From assembly GCF_002583555.1 (NCBI RefSeq), contig NZ_BEGX01000114.1:1-64000 (forward strand): DNA of 64,000 nucleotides, written 5' to 3'. The stretch is from Pseudonocardia sp. N23. GTDB taxonomy: Bacteria > Actinomycetota > Actinomycetes > Mycobacteriales > Pseudonocardiaceae. The notes beneath the pieces were generated by a model. That model saw only the letters and a list, made by a program, of their open reading frames with translations. It searched no databases and was not told the DNA's origin. Below, piece by piece: positions 53,144 to 63,631 of the stretch. Every line of letters begins with the position of its first letter. The stretch's first letter is position 1. The translations under genes were made by a program, and so were the position numbers.

Positions 53144-53899
53144 TCAGGCCGCGGGCACCGTCAGCACCTGGCCCGGGCGGAGGGCCGCGGACCGGAGACC
53201 GTTCAGCTCGGCGATGTGGGCGGCCGCGGCCGCAGTGTCGGCATCCGGGGCCGTGCGGCGGGCGATGTCCCACACCGTGTCTCCCTGTCCGACCACGACC
53301 TGCGCGGTGGCAGCGGAGATGCCGGGCCCTGCGTCACGCGCGACATCGGCCATCGAGCCCAGCCCGACCACGACCCCTGCCGCGGCGACGGCGAGCACGA
53401 CCAGCGCAGCCGCACGACGCACGCGGTAGCGCAGCGCGAGCGGCGCGCGACGGACCGACCGCACGCGGGCCGCGGGCCGGTGCACCCGTCGGTCGGGGAC
53501 GCACCGGCCGCGGACGACGCTCCGGCACTCGGGAGAAGGAGACTCGGGGTCGTGCCACGCCGGCGCGACGGGGTCGGCCGTCAGACCGCCGCGGACGAGG
53601 GTCAGCGTCGGGCGAGCGGCACCGGGCGGACACACCGCGGGCGCTCCGCCTGCACGCCGCGCCGCCGGCGCCACGGCCTGCTCGCGCACCGCCCCACCCC
53701 GGCGGGCTCTGCGCGGCCGAGCGGACCGCGGGCCCGAGCCGTGACGCCGGCCGCGCCCGGACGGTCCGTCGGACCGCGCGTCACGACCGCCACGGCCGGC
53801 CACCTCGCCGACACCCACAGCGTCCTGCCGCACCTCGGGAACCCCGTGGCCGACCTCCACCCGCGCGCCCGCACATCCGGGAGCCGTGCTGACAGACAT
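53144..53899 (-). CDS. LysM-domain membrane protein, probable SOS-linked division inhibitor (YneA/Rv2719c-like position)
   Basis: 251 residues. A long Arg/Pro-rich N-terminus (about 1-165) precedes one membrane helix (AAALVVLAVAAAGVVVGLG, about 176-194) and a C-terminal LysM domain (VVVGQGDTVWDIARR...LRPGQVLTVP). LysM binds peptidoglycan. The divergent pairing with lexA matches Rv2719c in mycobacteria and YneA in Bacillus, both SOS-induced cell-division inhibitors. ATG 53899 has GAAGGAG upstream. Two LexA-box-like sequences at 54008-54039 lie 110-140 bases upstream. The role is inferred from context. Confidence 0.78.
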   Translation of the reverse strand: MSVSTAPGCAGARVEVGHGVPEVRQDAVGVGEVAGRGGRDARSDGPSGRGRRHGSGPRSARPRRARRGGAVREQAVAPAARRAGGAPAVCPPGAARPTLTLVRGGLTADPVAPAWHDPESPSPECRSVVRGRCVPDRRVHRPAARVRSVRRAPLALRYRVRRAAALVVLAVAAAGVVVGLGSMADVARDAGPGISAATAQVVVGQGDTVWDIARRTAPDADTAAAAAHIAELNGLRSAALRPGQVLTVPAA

Positions 53900-54007
53900 G
53901 GCATCTCCTTCCCGTCGGCGCCGGCTGCTGGGTCGGCGACTCGTGTGATCCGGGGTGCAGCCGCGCCGGCGGCGGTGGCCCGCCGCACCGGATCGGATAC
54001 GCTCCGT

Positions 54008-54039
54008 TCGCACGGACGTTCGATCGAACGCCCGTGCGA
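54008..54039. promoter_or_regulatory. Two back-to-back LexA-box-like sites between the LysM gene and lexA
   Basis: The 34-base near-palindrome 54007-54040 (16 of 17 positions pair) can be read as two SOS boxes touching end to end: 54024-54039 as TCGAACGCCCGTGCGA and, on the other strand, 54023-54008 as TCGAACGTCCGTGCGA. Each differs by one base from the actinobacterial consensus TCGAACNNNNGTTCGA. Confidence 0.62.
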
Positions 54040-54089
54040 ATGTCTACCACCGGCCCCCGACAATTCTCGGCGATGCGCCCGCGTGTCGT

Positions 54090-54105
54090 TCGAACATGTG
54101 TTTGG
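54090..54105. promoter_or_regulatory. Third LexA-box-like site, closest to lexA
   Basis: TCGAACATGTGTTTGG matches the SOS box TCGAACNNNNGTTCGA at all but two bases. It lies 80 bases upstream of the lexA ATG and would allow autoregulation. Confidence 0.62.
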
Positions 54106-54184
54106 CGGTGGCGAAGATCGGGTCTACGGTTCGGTGGCGGCGGGGACGGATGGTCCCGCCGCGCCGATCGAGGAGGCGGACGAG

Positions 54185-54919
54185 ATGGCACGGGACGACA
54201 CCGGTACCGACCGGGAGGCCGGGCAGGTGCGGTCCTTCCCGGACCCGGCCGACGCGGAGGGCGCCGGCGTGGCACTGACGCCACGGCAGAGCAAGGTCCT
54301 GGAGGTCATCCGGGACTGGGTCGACCGCTTCGGCTACCCGCCGAGCGTGCGGGAGATCGGCGACGCGGTGGGCCTGACGTCGACGTCGTCGGTGCACCAT
54401 CAGCTGCGCACCCTCGAACGCAAGGGCTACCTGCGGCGCGACCCGAACCGCACCCGTGCGGTCGACGTACGCTCCCCCGAGGACGTCCCCGATGACAGCT
54501 CGGACTCCCGTACCGACCCGTCCGCGGTCCGCGACGAACGCCCCTCACCGGCGTACGTCCCGCTCCTCGGCAACATCGCCGCCGGTGGCCCGATCCTCGC
54601 CGAGCAAGCCGTCGAGAGCGTGTTCCCGCTGCCGCGCGAGATCGTCGGCGAGGGGACGTTGTTCCTGCTCAACGTCCGCGGCGACTCGATGGTCGAGGCC
54701 GCGATCACCGACGGGGACTGGGTCGTGGTGCGCCAGCAGCCGGTCGCGGAGCAGGGCGAGATCGTCGCGGCGATGATCGACGGCGAGGCCACGGTGAAGA
54801 CGTTCCGCCGTCGCGACGGGCACGTCTGGCTGATGCCGGCCAACCCGGCCTACGACCCGATTCCCGGCGACGACGCGTCGATCCTCGGCCGGGTCGTCGC
54901 CGTACTGCGTCGGCTCTGA
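54185..54919 (+). CDS. lexA: SOS regulator LexA
   Basis: 244 residues. The N-terminal winged helix reads LTPRQSKVLEVIRDWV, then YPPSVREIGDAVGLTSTSSV (about 30-75). The self-cleavage site is Ala-Gly in NIAAGGPI near residue 128. The catalytic Ser and Lys are in RGDSMVEAAI (about 165) and EATVKTFRR (about 203). It represses the SOS regulon and is inactivated by RecA-stimulated self-cleavage. ATG 54185 has GGAGG eight bases upstream; the frame is open further upstream. Divergent from the LysM gene. Confidence 0.96.
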   Translation: MARDDTGTDREAGQVRSFPDPADAEGAGVALTPRQSKVLEVIRDWVDRFGYPPSVREIGDAVGLTSTSSVHHQLRTLERKGYLRRDPNRTRAVDVRSPEDVPDDSSDSRTDPSAVRDERPSPAYVPLLGNIAAGGPILAEQAVESVFPLPREIVGEGTLFLLNVRGDSMVEAAITDGDWVVVRQQPVAEQGEIVAAMIDGEATVKTFRRRDGHVWLMPANPAYDPIPGDDASILGRVVAVLRRL

Positions 54920-55201
54920 ACCGGCTCTGAACCGGATACCCGCACACGGCTGTCGGACCCCGCGGGCCCACTCGCGAGGACCGCGCTGCCCGCCGGTCCC
55001 GAGAGGTCCGTCCCCGGCGCCCACTCACGACGGCCATTCCCCGGCGTCCACACCCGACGTCGACATCGGATGCCGGGAGCGGCACCAGGGACGCCCCTGC
55101 TGCAGCCGCATCGCCGAGCCTGACGCCCGGACGGCGCCCCGGCACGGTCGGCGGCATCCTGGCGTCGATCCCGGCGGACCTGTGGTGCGCGGTGAGCCCG
55201 G

Positions 55202-57331
55202 TCAGCGGCCCGGGCGCGCCCCGATGTCCGTGGCGTCGCGGGTCGCCGTGGCATCGCTGGTCTGCGGGTCGGCCCCGTCGCGGGTCCGCGCGTCGGACGC
55301 CGTACCGGTATGCGGCGCAGCGGCGCTGCGGAAGGCCGCGTCGTCGCGCGACGCGGTGTCACCACGGGTGCGGGAACCGTTCCCGGGGTCCGCGTCTGCG
55401 CGGGACCCGGGCTCCTTGCGGGCGCCTGGCGAGTCCGGGCCGCTGCCGGAGTCCGCACCGTTGTGCGAGTCGTCGTGGGTGCGGACCGTGGCGTCGGACG
55501 AACGTGCTGCGCCGTTCCCGGGCGCCCCCGGAGCCGGTGCGAGACCGTTCGGCGGGACCGGGCCTGGGGGGCCTCCGGGCCGAAGCGACCGGGTGGGTCC
55601 CACCGAGTAGGCCGGGCCGGCGGCAGGGGGACCGTGGCGCCCCGGCATGTGCGGGCCATCAGGACCCGGACCGGGACGCAGACCAGGACCACCAGGACGG
55701 ACGGGACCACCAGGACGGACGGGACCACCAGGGCCGACAGGCCCACCGGGGCCGCCAGGGCCGCCAGGGCCGCCAGACCCACCCGGTCCGGCAGGCCCGC
55801 CAGGATCGGCAGGACCACCGGGACCACGCCGTCCGGGTCCGGCGCCCTCCGGCCCCGGACCACCGTTCGGCGCACCTGTGGGGACGGGCCGTCCAGCCGG
55901 CAGCGGCCCACCCGGCGGGCGCGGCGGACCGATGCGCGGAGGTCCCGGCGGGCCGTACTGCGGACGTCCGGGTCCGGCGCCGCGGGGCGGCGGCCCCGGC
56001 CGTGGACCGTTGGGCCCACCCGGCGCAGGACCGACACCCGGGCCGGGCACGCCACGCGCACCGGGCACGCCACCGGCGACAGGCGCTCCTCCGGCCACAG
56101 GCATCCCCGAACCGGGCACAGCGGGACCGGGCACAGCGGGACCGGGCACAGCGGGACCGGGCACAGCCCGGTCGGGAGCCGTCCGGGCCACGACAGTGCG
56201 GTCGTCGGGGCGCGGCGGGCCGTCCGCGGTGATGGTCGGCGAGTCGTCGGGATCGGGCGCTTCGGCTTCCAGTCTGCGCAGCTCACGGCGCGACCGCGAG
56301 AACGAGCGCAGCGCCATCAGCACGGCACCGACGACCAGGACCGCGGCGGTGCCGACGGCGCCGATCATCGCCGGCGAGGACCAGGAGACATCATCCTTGC
56401 TGTCGGGTTCCGCGGGGGCGGCCGGGGCCTGGGCGCCGCCGGTTCCCATCGCGGCGACGGCCCCGTCGACGGAGCGGAGCGCGCCGGGGGTGCCGCCCCG
56501 GGTCTCGGAGCCCGACCACAGGATGCCCGCGGCGTCGATCGCGACGGCTTCGCCCTGCGGCTCGTCGGGCAGCGGGATGCGGGTCGGGGCGCCCCCGAGA
56601 GCCTCCACGATCGCGGCGGCGTCGCCGGGCGCGGCGACGGGGTAGAGCCAGGCGTCGGTGTAGCTGCGCAAGGCGACGGTGCGGCCGTCGGGGCTCACCG
56701 CCCCGCCGGTGACCAGGCGTGATCCGATGCCACCGAGCGGGCCGCCCGCGGTGTCGGAGGCGGGAAGCGACACCTCGCCCGCGCGCTGCATCGCGGTCGG
56801 CCCCGTCCCGGTGAGGGGGCCGGGGGTGCGGTAGACGCCCGCGGCGCCGACGGCGTCCTTCGTGACGATCACGGGCACGCCGTCGGTACCGACGAGCAGC
56901 GCCTCCGCGTCGTGCGGACCGTCGGGATAGGTGAGCCGGTAGAGCTTGGACGCGCCGGTCGCCGGCAGCGTGACGACGGCGACGGTCTGGCGGGTCCGTG
57001 TGTTGTCGCCGATGTCAGCCACCCACAGCGCACCGCCGGGGCCGCGGGCGAGGTCCTCGGGGTCGAGCGGGTCGGTGGCGGCGGTGCGGCTGTCGGTGAC
57101 GGCGCACGTCGCCGGGTCGATCGCGTAGGCCGCGGTGCGGCGGCCCCCGTCGGCCATCGCCCACACGGTGGTGCCGTCGACGGTGAGTCCCGACAGCTCC
57201 GCGAGCCGTGGGTCGTCGACGGTGCAGTGCGTGCGCACGCCCGGGGGTGGATCGGCGGCGAGGGCCGTCCCGGATCCGCCCAGGAGGGCGGCCCCCAGGA
57301 CCAGGACGACCGCGGCCGCGCGCCGGATCAC
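55202..57331 (-). CDS. Secreted beta-propeller protein with one membrane helix and a long Gly/Pro-rich cytoplasmic tail
   Basis: 709 residues. A signal peptide (about 1-29, ending in GTALAAD) leads into an outer domain (about 30-330) with NHL/SdiA-regulated-type propeller features (LSGLTVDGTTVWAMADGG, DPEDLARGPGGALWVADIGD). One membrane helix follows (MIGAVGTAAVLVVGAVLMAL, about 350-370) and then a basic stop. The tail (about 390-709) is a low-complexity Pro/Gly stretch with repeats such as VPGPA x3 and PGGPxGP, encoded by direct DNA repeats (15-bp unit at 56111-56167, 18-bp unit near 55690-55735). Function unknown. GTG 57331 lies 10 bases past the hflX stop, so it is the last gene of that operon. 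Confidence 0.78.
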   Translation of the reverse strand: MIRRAAAVVLVLGAALLGGSGTALAADPPPGVRTHCTVDDPRLAELSGLTVDGTTVWAMADGGRRTAAYAIDPATCAVTDSRTAATDPLDPEDLARGPGGALWVADIGDNTRTRQTVAVVTLPATGASKLYRLTYPDGPHDAEALLVGTDGVPVIVTKDAVGAAGVYRTPGPLTGTGPTAMQRAGEVSLPASDTAGGPLGGIGSRLVTGGAVSPDGRTVALRSYTDAWLYPVAAPGDAAAIVEALGGAPTRIPLPDEPQGEAVAIDAAGILWSGSETRGGTPGALRSVDGAVAAMGTGGAQAPAAPAEPDSKDDVSWSSPAMIGAVGTAAVLVVGAVLMALRSFSRSRRELRRLEAEAPDPDDSPTITADGPPRPDDRTVVARTAPDRAVPGPAVPGPAVPGPAVPGSGMPVAGGAPVAGGVPGARGVPGPGVGPAPGGPNGPRPGPPPRGAGPGRPQYGPPGPPRIGPPRPPGGPLPAGRPVPTGAPNGGPGPEGAGPGRRGPGGPADPGGPAGPGGSGGPGGPGGPGGPVGPGGPVRPGGPVRPGGPGLRPGPGPDGPHMPGRHGPPAAGPAYSVGPTRSLRPGGPPGPVPPNGLAPAPGAPGNGAARSSDATVRTHDDSHNGADSGSGPDSPGARKEPGSRADADPGNGSRTRGDTASRDDAAFRSAAAPHTGTASDARTRDGADPQTSDATATRDATDIGARPGR
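56111..56167. repeat. 15-bp direct repeat, nearly four copies, within the propeller-protein tail
   Basis: ACCGGGCACAGCGGG repeats head to tail at 56111, 56126, 56141 and 56156 (last copy partial). On the coding strand it encodes PGPAV units. Confidence 0.9.
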
Positions 57332-57341
57332 CGTCGGAGGC

Positions 57342-58823
<1,482 letters not shown>

Positions 58824-58889
58824 CGTGGGACCCATCCTCCCACGTCGCGACGACGGTGTCCGCCGCATTGCGCCGCGACGGGGCGAGGG

Positions 58890-59780
58890 TCACCCGTTGG
58901 CGGCGTCGAGCCCGTCCCACCAGGCGCGGTCGAGCTCGCCGCGGGCGAGGACGACGGCGGGCCCGTGCAGGACGGTCGTGCCGTCGGTCCCGACGGTGAC
59001 GCGCAGCCTCCCGCCGGGGGTGCCGACGCGCACGTCGCCGGAGTCGTGGCCGGCCCGCCGCAGCGCGGCGACGACGGCGGCGACGGTCCCGGTGCCGCAC
59101 GAGCGGGTCTCCCCCACGCCGCGTTCGTGGACGCGCATCGTGACCTCCGCGGCGTCGGCCGGGCCGGAGACGGGCGTCACGAACTCGACGTTGACCCCGT
59201 GCGGGAACAGCGACGGGTCGTGGCCGGGGGGCACGTCGAGGTCGAGCCCCGCGATGTCGTCGGTGGTGACGCAGGCGAGGTGCGGGTTGCCGACGTCGAC
59301 CGCGACGCCGGTGAAGGCGTGCCCGTGCACGGTGGCGGTGCTCTCGGGGCCGACCCGGGCGACACCCATGCCGACCGAGACCTCCCCGGCGGCGCCGTCG
59401 CCACCGGCGAACCGGACCGTGCGCACTCCCCCGCGGGTACCGATGGCGAGCTCGGCGGCGGGCCCGTCGGGCAGCAGGCCGTCGAGGGCGAGGTGGCGGG
59501 CGAAGACGCGGACGCCGTTGCCACACATCTCGGCAATGCTGCCGTCGCCGTTGCGGTAGTCCATGAACCACTCGACGCCGGGTTGCGGGGCGGGGGCACC
59601 GGGGCCCGCGGCGGCCCAGCGGACGACGCGGAGGACACCGTCGGCGCCGAGGCCACGGCGGCGGTCGCAGAGCGCGGCGACGCGGGCGGGGGTGAGGTCG
59701 AGGGCGCCGTCGGCGTCGGGGAGCACGACGAAGTCGTTCTCGGTGCCGTGGCCCTTCGCGAACCTGATTCCGCTGCTCAC
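58890..59780 (-). CDS. dapF: Diaminopimelate epimerase
   Basis: 296 residues. Both catalytic cysteines are present: EMCGNGVRVFARHL near residue 88 and RSCGTGTVAAVVAA near 225. It interconverts LL- and meso-diaminopimelate for lysine and peptidoglycan synthesis. GTG 59780 overlaps the miaA TGA as GTGA, so translation is coupled. Confidence 0.95.
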   Translation of the reverse strand: MSSGIRFAKGHGTENDFVVLPDADGALDLTPARVAALCDRRRGLGADGVLRVVRWAAAGPGAPAPQPGVEWFMDYRNGDGSIAEMCGNGVRVFARHLALDGLLPDGPAAELAIGTRGGVRTVRFAGGDGAAGEVSVGMGVARVGPESTATVHGHAFTGVAVDVGNPHLACVTTDDIAGLDLDVPPGHDPSLFPHGVNVEFVTPVSGPADAAEVTMRVHERGVGETRSCGTGTVAAVVAALRRAGHDSGDVRVGTPGGRLRVTVGTDGTTVLHGPAVVLARGELDRAWWDGLDAANG

Positions 59781-60709
59781 ACGCGGCAGGGTAGCGACGC
59801 CGCCACGGCGCCGATCAGGTCGGGGGCCGCGCCGTCGAACCATCGGATCCGGTGGTCGCGGCGGAACCAGGAGCGCTGCCGGCGCACGAACCGCCGGGTG
59901 GCGACGACGGTGCGGTCCGCGGCGTCGGCTACGGCGACGTCCGCGAGGTCGCCGTCGGCGGCGTCGAGGGCGTCGATCACCTGCTGGTATCCCAGGGCAC
60001 GCGACGCGGTGCGGCCCTCGCGCAGGCCGCGGCCGAGCAGCGCGCGCGTCTCGTCGACCAGGCCGGCGGCCATCATGAGGTCCACGCGGGTGGCGATGCG
60101 CGCGTCGAGCTCGGCGACGTCGCGGTCGACCCCGACGAGGACCGCGTCGTAGCGGGGCGCCCCGATGCGCGGCATCGTCGCGGTGAAGGGCCTGCCGGTG
60201 AGCTCGATGACCTCGAGGGCGCGCACGATGCGCCGCCCGTTGCTGGGCAGGACCGCGGCGGCGGCGGCGGGGTCGAGCTCGGCGAGCCGCAGGTGCAGGG
60301 CGCCGGACCCGCGTTCAACGAGCTCGGCCTCGATCCGCGACCGGATCGCGGGGTCGGTCCCGGGGAACTCCAGCTCGTCGACGACCGCCTGCACGTAGAG
60401 GCCGGACCCGCCGACGAGGACCGGGGTGCGGCCGGCGGCGCGCAGCCGTTCGACGACGGCACGCGCCTCCCGCTGGTAGGCGGCGACGGATGCGGTGTCG
60501 GTGACGTCGAGGACGTCGAGCAGGTGATGGGGGATCCCGCGGCGCTCGGCGACGGTGAGCTTCGCGGTGCCGACGTCGAGACCCCGGTAGAGCTGCATCG
60601 CGTCGGCGTTGACGACCTCCCCGCCCAGCTGCTCGGCCAGGGCGAGGCCGAGGTCGGACTTGCCGGTGGCGGTCGGCCCGACCACCACGACCAGGGGCGG
60701 CGCGCTCAC
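59777..60709 (-). CDS. miaA: tRNA dimethylallyltransferase
   Basis: 310 residues. The P-loop GPTATGKSDLG is at about residue 10, DAMQLYRGLDVGTAK near 37, and the family segments GGSGLYVQAVVD, PSNGRRIVRALEV and SRALGYQQ follow. It isopentenylates A37 of tRNAs reading UNN codons. GTG 60709 overlaps the stop of the gene before it. Confidence 0.95.
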   Translation of the reverse strand: MSAPPLVVVVGPTATGKSDLGLALAEQLGGEVVNADAMQLYRGLDVGTAKLTVAERRGIPHHLLDVLDVTDTASVAAYQREARAVVERLRAAGRTPVLVGGSGLYVQAVVDELEFPGTDPAIRSRIEAELVERGSGALHLRLAELDPAAAAAVLPSNGRRIVRALEVIELTGRPFTATMPRIGAPRYDAVLVGVDRDVAELDARIATRVDLMMAAGLVDETRALLGRGLREGRTASRALGYQQVIDALDAADGDLADVAVADAADRTVVATRRFVRRQRSWFRRDHRIRWFDGAAPDLIGAVAASLPCRV

Positions 60710-61458
60710 CCCGGGGTCCAGAACGCGACGTGGTAGGCGACGCCGAACGGCGCGGTCGAGCAGAGCAGCTCGGCGTCCCAGCGGCGACCGGCGGCGGCAC
60801 CGGCGAGGACCTGCCACGGCGCCCGGCCGGCGACCCACAGCTGCGTGGCGACGTCGGGGTCGAGCGCGGCGAGGGCGTCGGTGTCGGCGGCGGCGAGCGC
60901 GGCGGCCACGCCGTCGTCGAACGCGGCGGCGCGGGGGTCGAGGTGGCCGGGCGCCTTCTCGGTGTGGGTGGCGGCGCCGTCGCCGACGACGAGCAGCCCG
61001 ACGGGCCGGTCGTCGAGGGCTGCGGCGTCGGCGAGCTCACGGCCGAGCGCGAGGCAGTCGGCCGTCGGCAGGTCGGGGGCGACGAGCTCGCCCCGGATCG
61101 TCACGGCCGCGCCGGTCGAGGCGGCGGCCCAGCCCGCGACGAGCAACGGCAGCGCCATGTCCCGGTCGGCGACCGTGACCGGCGCACCGGACCCGGAGGA
61201 GGAGTACGCGGCGGCGGTGTCGAGCGCGACGCGGACGTCGACACCGAACCCGGCGAACGTCCCGACCGCACCGGACCCGACGGTGCGCCTGCCCCCCGGG
61301 TCGGCGCCGACCGCGACCCAGTGCGACGCCCTCGCGGCCAGTCTCGCGGCGGCGACGCGGCAGGCGTCGCGCACGTCGGCGGTCTCGGCCGCCGCCGCGC
61401 CGGCGAGCTCGGGCAGCAGCAGGGGCGGCTGGGGCAGGAAGGCCACCGCGGAGATCAC
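60706..61458 (-). CDS. Class III extradiol dioxygenase-like protein (conserved miaA neighbour)
   Basis: 250 residues, Ala-rich. The start SAVAFLPQPPLLLPELAG and later SHWVAVGADPGG resemble subunit B of class III extradiol dioxygenases, and a gene of this type precedes miaA-dapF in many actinobacteria (Rv2728c in M. tuberculosis). The metal-binding His pair of active dioxygenases is not evident, so ring-cleavage activity is doubtful. GTG 61458 was chosen. First gene of a leftward five-gene run: this gene, miaA, dapF, hflX, propeller protein. Confidence 0.75.
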   Translation of the reverse strand: MISAVAFLPQPPLLLPELAGAAAAETADVRDACRVAAARLAARASHWVAVGADPGGRRTVGSGAVGTFAGFGVDVRVALDTAAAYSSSGSGAPVTVADRDMALPLLVAGWAAASTGAAVTIRGELVAPDLPTADCLALGRELADAAALDDRPVGLLVVGDGAATHTEKAPGHLDPRAAAFDDGVAAALAAADTDALAALDPDVATQLWVAGRAPWQVLAGAAAGRRWDAELLCSTAPFGVAYHVAFWTPG

Positions 61459-61492
61459 GCCACCGAGCGTAGCCACCCCACGGCGGCGGCCG

Positions 61493-61610
61493 CGTGCCGT
61501 CACCACCGCGGCGGTCGCCGTGTCGTCACCGCGGCGGCCGCCGTGTCGTCACCGCGGCGGTCGCCGTGTCGTCGCAGGGGCGGCCGCCGTGTCGTCGCAG
61601 GGGCGGCCGC
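61493..61610. repeat. Tandem 23-bp repeat, five units
   Basis: Four 23-base units (61519-61541, 61542-61564, 61565-61587, 61588-61610) follow one 26-base variant unit (61493-61518). All are of the form CGTGTCGTC...GGCGGyCGC; the last two are identical. It lies in the 330-base promoter gap between the divergent dioxygenase-like gene and the DUF349 gene. Likely variable in copy number between strains. Confidence 0.9.
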
Positions 61611-61793
61611 GTCTCGTCGCCCCGCAGCGCCCGTTGGCGGCGCGACGGGGGCGAGCGGTTCCCGTACGTGCGCTTACCTGTTTGAATCGCTCGGACGGAC
61701 CGGTCCTGGCCGATCGGCTTCGCGATGTGCAACGGGCTCCGCCGCGGCGGAGCGCCCGTCCCGCACGGGGTGGGCCTGACGGAGGAGGCACGG

Positions 61794-63524
61794 GTGTCGG
61801 ACGAGCAGGCGAACCACGGGGACGCGAGCGGGACGGAGGCCGCTGCAGAGCCGGCCGTCGCGGCCGCACCCGCAGCCGAGCAGGAAGCCACACCGGACAC
61901 CGCGCAGGCAGCAGAACCGGAAGCGGCAGGCGAACCCGAGACCGCAGGCGAACCCGGAGCCGCGCAGGCACCGGCGCCACGTGAGGCGCACGACGCCGCG
62001 CCCGAGAGCGCGCCCGGCAGCGGGAACGCCACCGGCAGCGCGACCGCCGACCGCGTGAGCGACGCGAGCACCGGGGCCGAACCCGCCCGCGGGACGGTCG
62101 CCGCGCCGCCGCGGCCCACCCCCGGCCCGCCGCCCGCGCCCCGCGCACCGCTGCCCGGCCCGCCGCCGGGCGGTCGTCCGCGCCCGGTCCCGCCGCCCCG
62201 GCCGCCGGTCGCCCCGGCCGCCGACCTCTCCCCCGCCGAGGCCGCGGCCGCCGAACCGACGCCGGTCGCGGCGGCGCCCGCGACACCGGGCATCGCGGTG
62301 GCCGAGGCGAGCGCCGACCCCGCCCGGTGGGGCAGGGTCGACGACGAGGGCCACGTCTTCCTGGTGACGTCCGACGGCGAGCGCGAGGTGGGGTCGTGGC
62401 AGGCCGGCGAGCCGGTCGAGGGCCTGGCGCACTTCGCCCGCCGCTTCGACGACCTGCGCACCGAGGCCGAGCTGCTCACCGCCCGCCTCGCGGCGGGCGG
62501 GGGCGACCCGAAGGCGGCCCTGCACAGCGCGACTGCGATGCGCGACTCGCTGCCCGAGGCGTCGGTGGTCGGCGACGTCGCGGCGCTGTCGGCGCACCTC
62601 GAGCAGCTGGTCACGCTGGCCGAGGAGCAGGTCGGTGCCGCGCGGTCGGCCCGCTCGGCCCAGCGTGAGGCCGCCGTCGCGCGCAAGGAGGCGCTGGCCG
62701 TCGAGGCCGAGGCGCTCGCGTCCGAGGCCACGCAGTGGAAGCAGGCGGGCGACCGTTTCAAGGCCATCCTCGACGAGTGGCGCACGATCAAGGGGATCGA
62801 CCGCCGCACCGACGAGGCGCTGTGGAAGCGGTACTCGCGGTCGCGGGAGGCGTTCAACCGGCGTCGCGGCTCGCACTTCGCCGACCTCGACCGGCAGCGG
62901 TCCACGGCCAAGGCGCGCAAGGAGGAGCTGGCCGCGGAGGCGGAGCAGCTCGTCGGGTCCACCGACTGGGGTCCGACGGCCGCGCGCTACCGCGAGCTGA
63001 TGGCGGAGTGGAAGGCGGCGGGCCGCGCCCAGAAGGACGCCGACGACGGGCTGTGGCAGCGTTTCCGCAGCGCCCAGGACCAGTTCTTCTCGCGACGCAC
63101 CCAGGTGTTCGACGAGCGTGACGCCGAGTTCGGCGCCAATGCCGACGCGAAGCGGGCGCTGCTGGCGGAGGCGGAGAAGATCGACACCGACGACGCCGAC
63201 GGTGCCCGTGCCGCGCTGCGCGACATCCAGGAGCGCTGGGAGGCCGTCGGCAAGGTCCCCCGCGACGACATCCGGCCGCTGGAGTCGGCGCTGCGCGCGG
63301 TCGAGGAGCGGGTCCGCGACGCGGTCGACCGGCAGTGGCGGCGCACCGACCCGGAGGCGGAGGCGCGGGTCGCGCAGTTCCGGGACCGGGTGGCGCAGTT
63401 CGAGTCGCAGGCGGCGAAGGCCGAGGCGGCGGGCGACGCGAAGCGTGCGCGGCAGGCCCGTGAGCAGGCCGACCAGTGGCGCGAATGGTTGAAGACGGCG
63501 GAGGAGTCGGTCAACCAGCGCTGA
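61794..63524 (+). CDS. DUF349 helical-repeat protein
   Basis: 576 residues. The N-terminus (about 1-180) is Ala/Pro/Glu-rich and disordered. From about residue 190 a domain beginning WGRVDDEGHVFLVTSDGERE leads into repeated three-helix DUF349 units recognisable by W-x-x-x-G and LW-x-R-F/Y motifs (DEWRTIKGIDRRTDEALWKR, AEWKAAGRAQKDADDGLWQR, ERWEAVGKVPRDD). The protein is coiled-coil-like. Mycobacterial Rv2731 is similar in type and neighbourhood. GTG 61794 has GGAGGAGG just upstream; the frame is open to an ATG at 61725. Function unknown. Confidence 0.85.
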   Translation: MSDEQANHGDASGTEAAAEPAVAAAPAAEQEATPDTAQAAEPEAAGEPETAGEPGAAQAPAPREAHDAAPESAPGSGNATGSATADRVSDASTGAEPARGTVAAPPRPTPGPPPAPRAPLPGPPPGGRPRPVPPPRPPVAPAADLSPAEAAAAEPTPVAAAPATPGIAVAEASADPARWGRVDDEGHVFLVTSDGEREVGSWQAGEPVEGLAHFARRFDDLRTEAELLTARLAAGGGDPKAALHSATAMRDSLPEASVVGDVAALSAHLEQLVTLAEEQVGAARSARSAQREAAVARKEALAVEAEALASEATQWKQAGDRFKAILDEWRTIKGIDRRTDEALWKRYSRSREAFNRRRGSHFADLDRQRSTAKARKEELAAEAEQLVGSTDWGPTAARYRELMAEWKAAGRAQKDADDGLWQRFRSAQDQFFSRRTQVFDERDAEFGANADAKRALLAEAEKIDTDDADGARAALRDIQERWEAVGKVPRDDIRPLESALRAVEERVRDAVDRQWRRTDPEAEARVAQFRDRVAQFESQAAKAEAAGDAKRARQAREQADQWREWLKTAEESVNQR

Positions 63525-63631
63525 ACCGGGCGCGGCGGGAGACCGCCGTCACAGCGGCGTCGGTGCCGGGGGTGCGAGGGTGGATGCGGCCCTCGCGCCG
63601 GTGTGGGGGCACGTCTTCCCGAGGAGCGCCG

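Noticed and set aside
61493..61610. Tandem repeats as a possible CRISPR array
   Set aside because: The units are directly adjacent with no unique spacers, and no cas gene is in the window.
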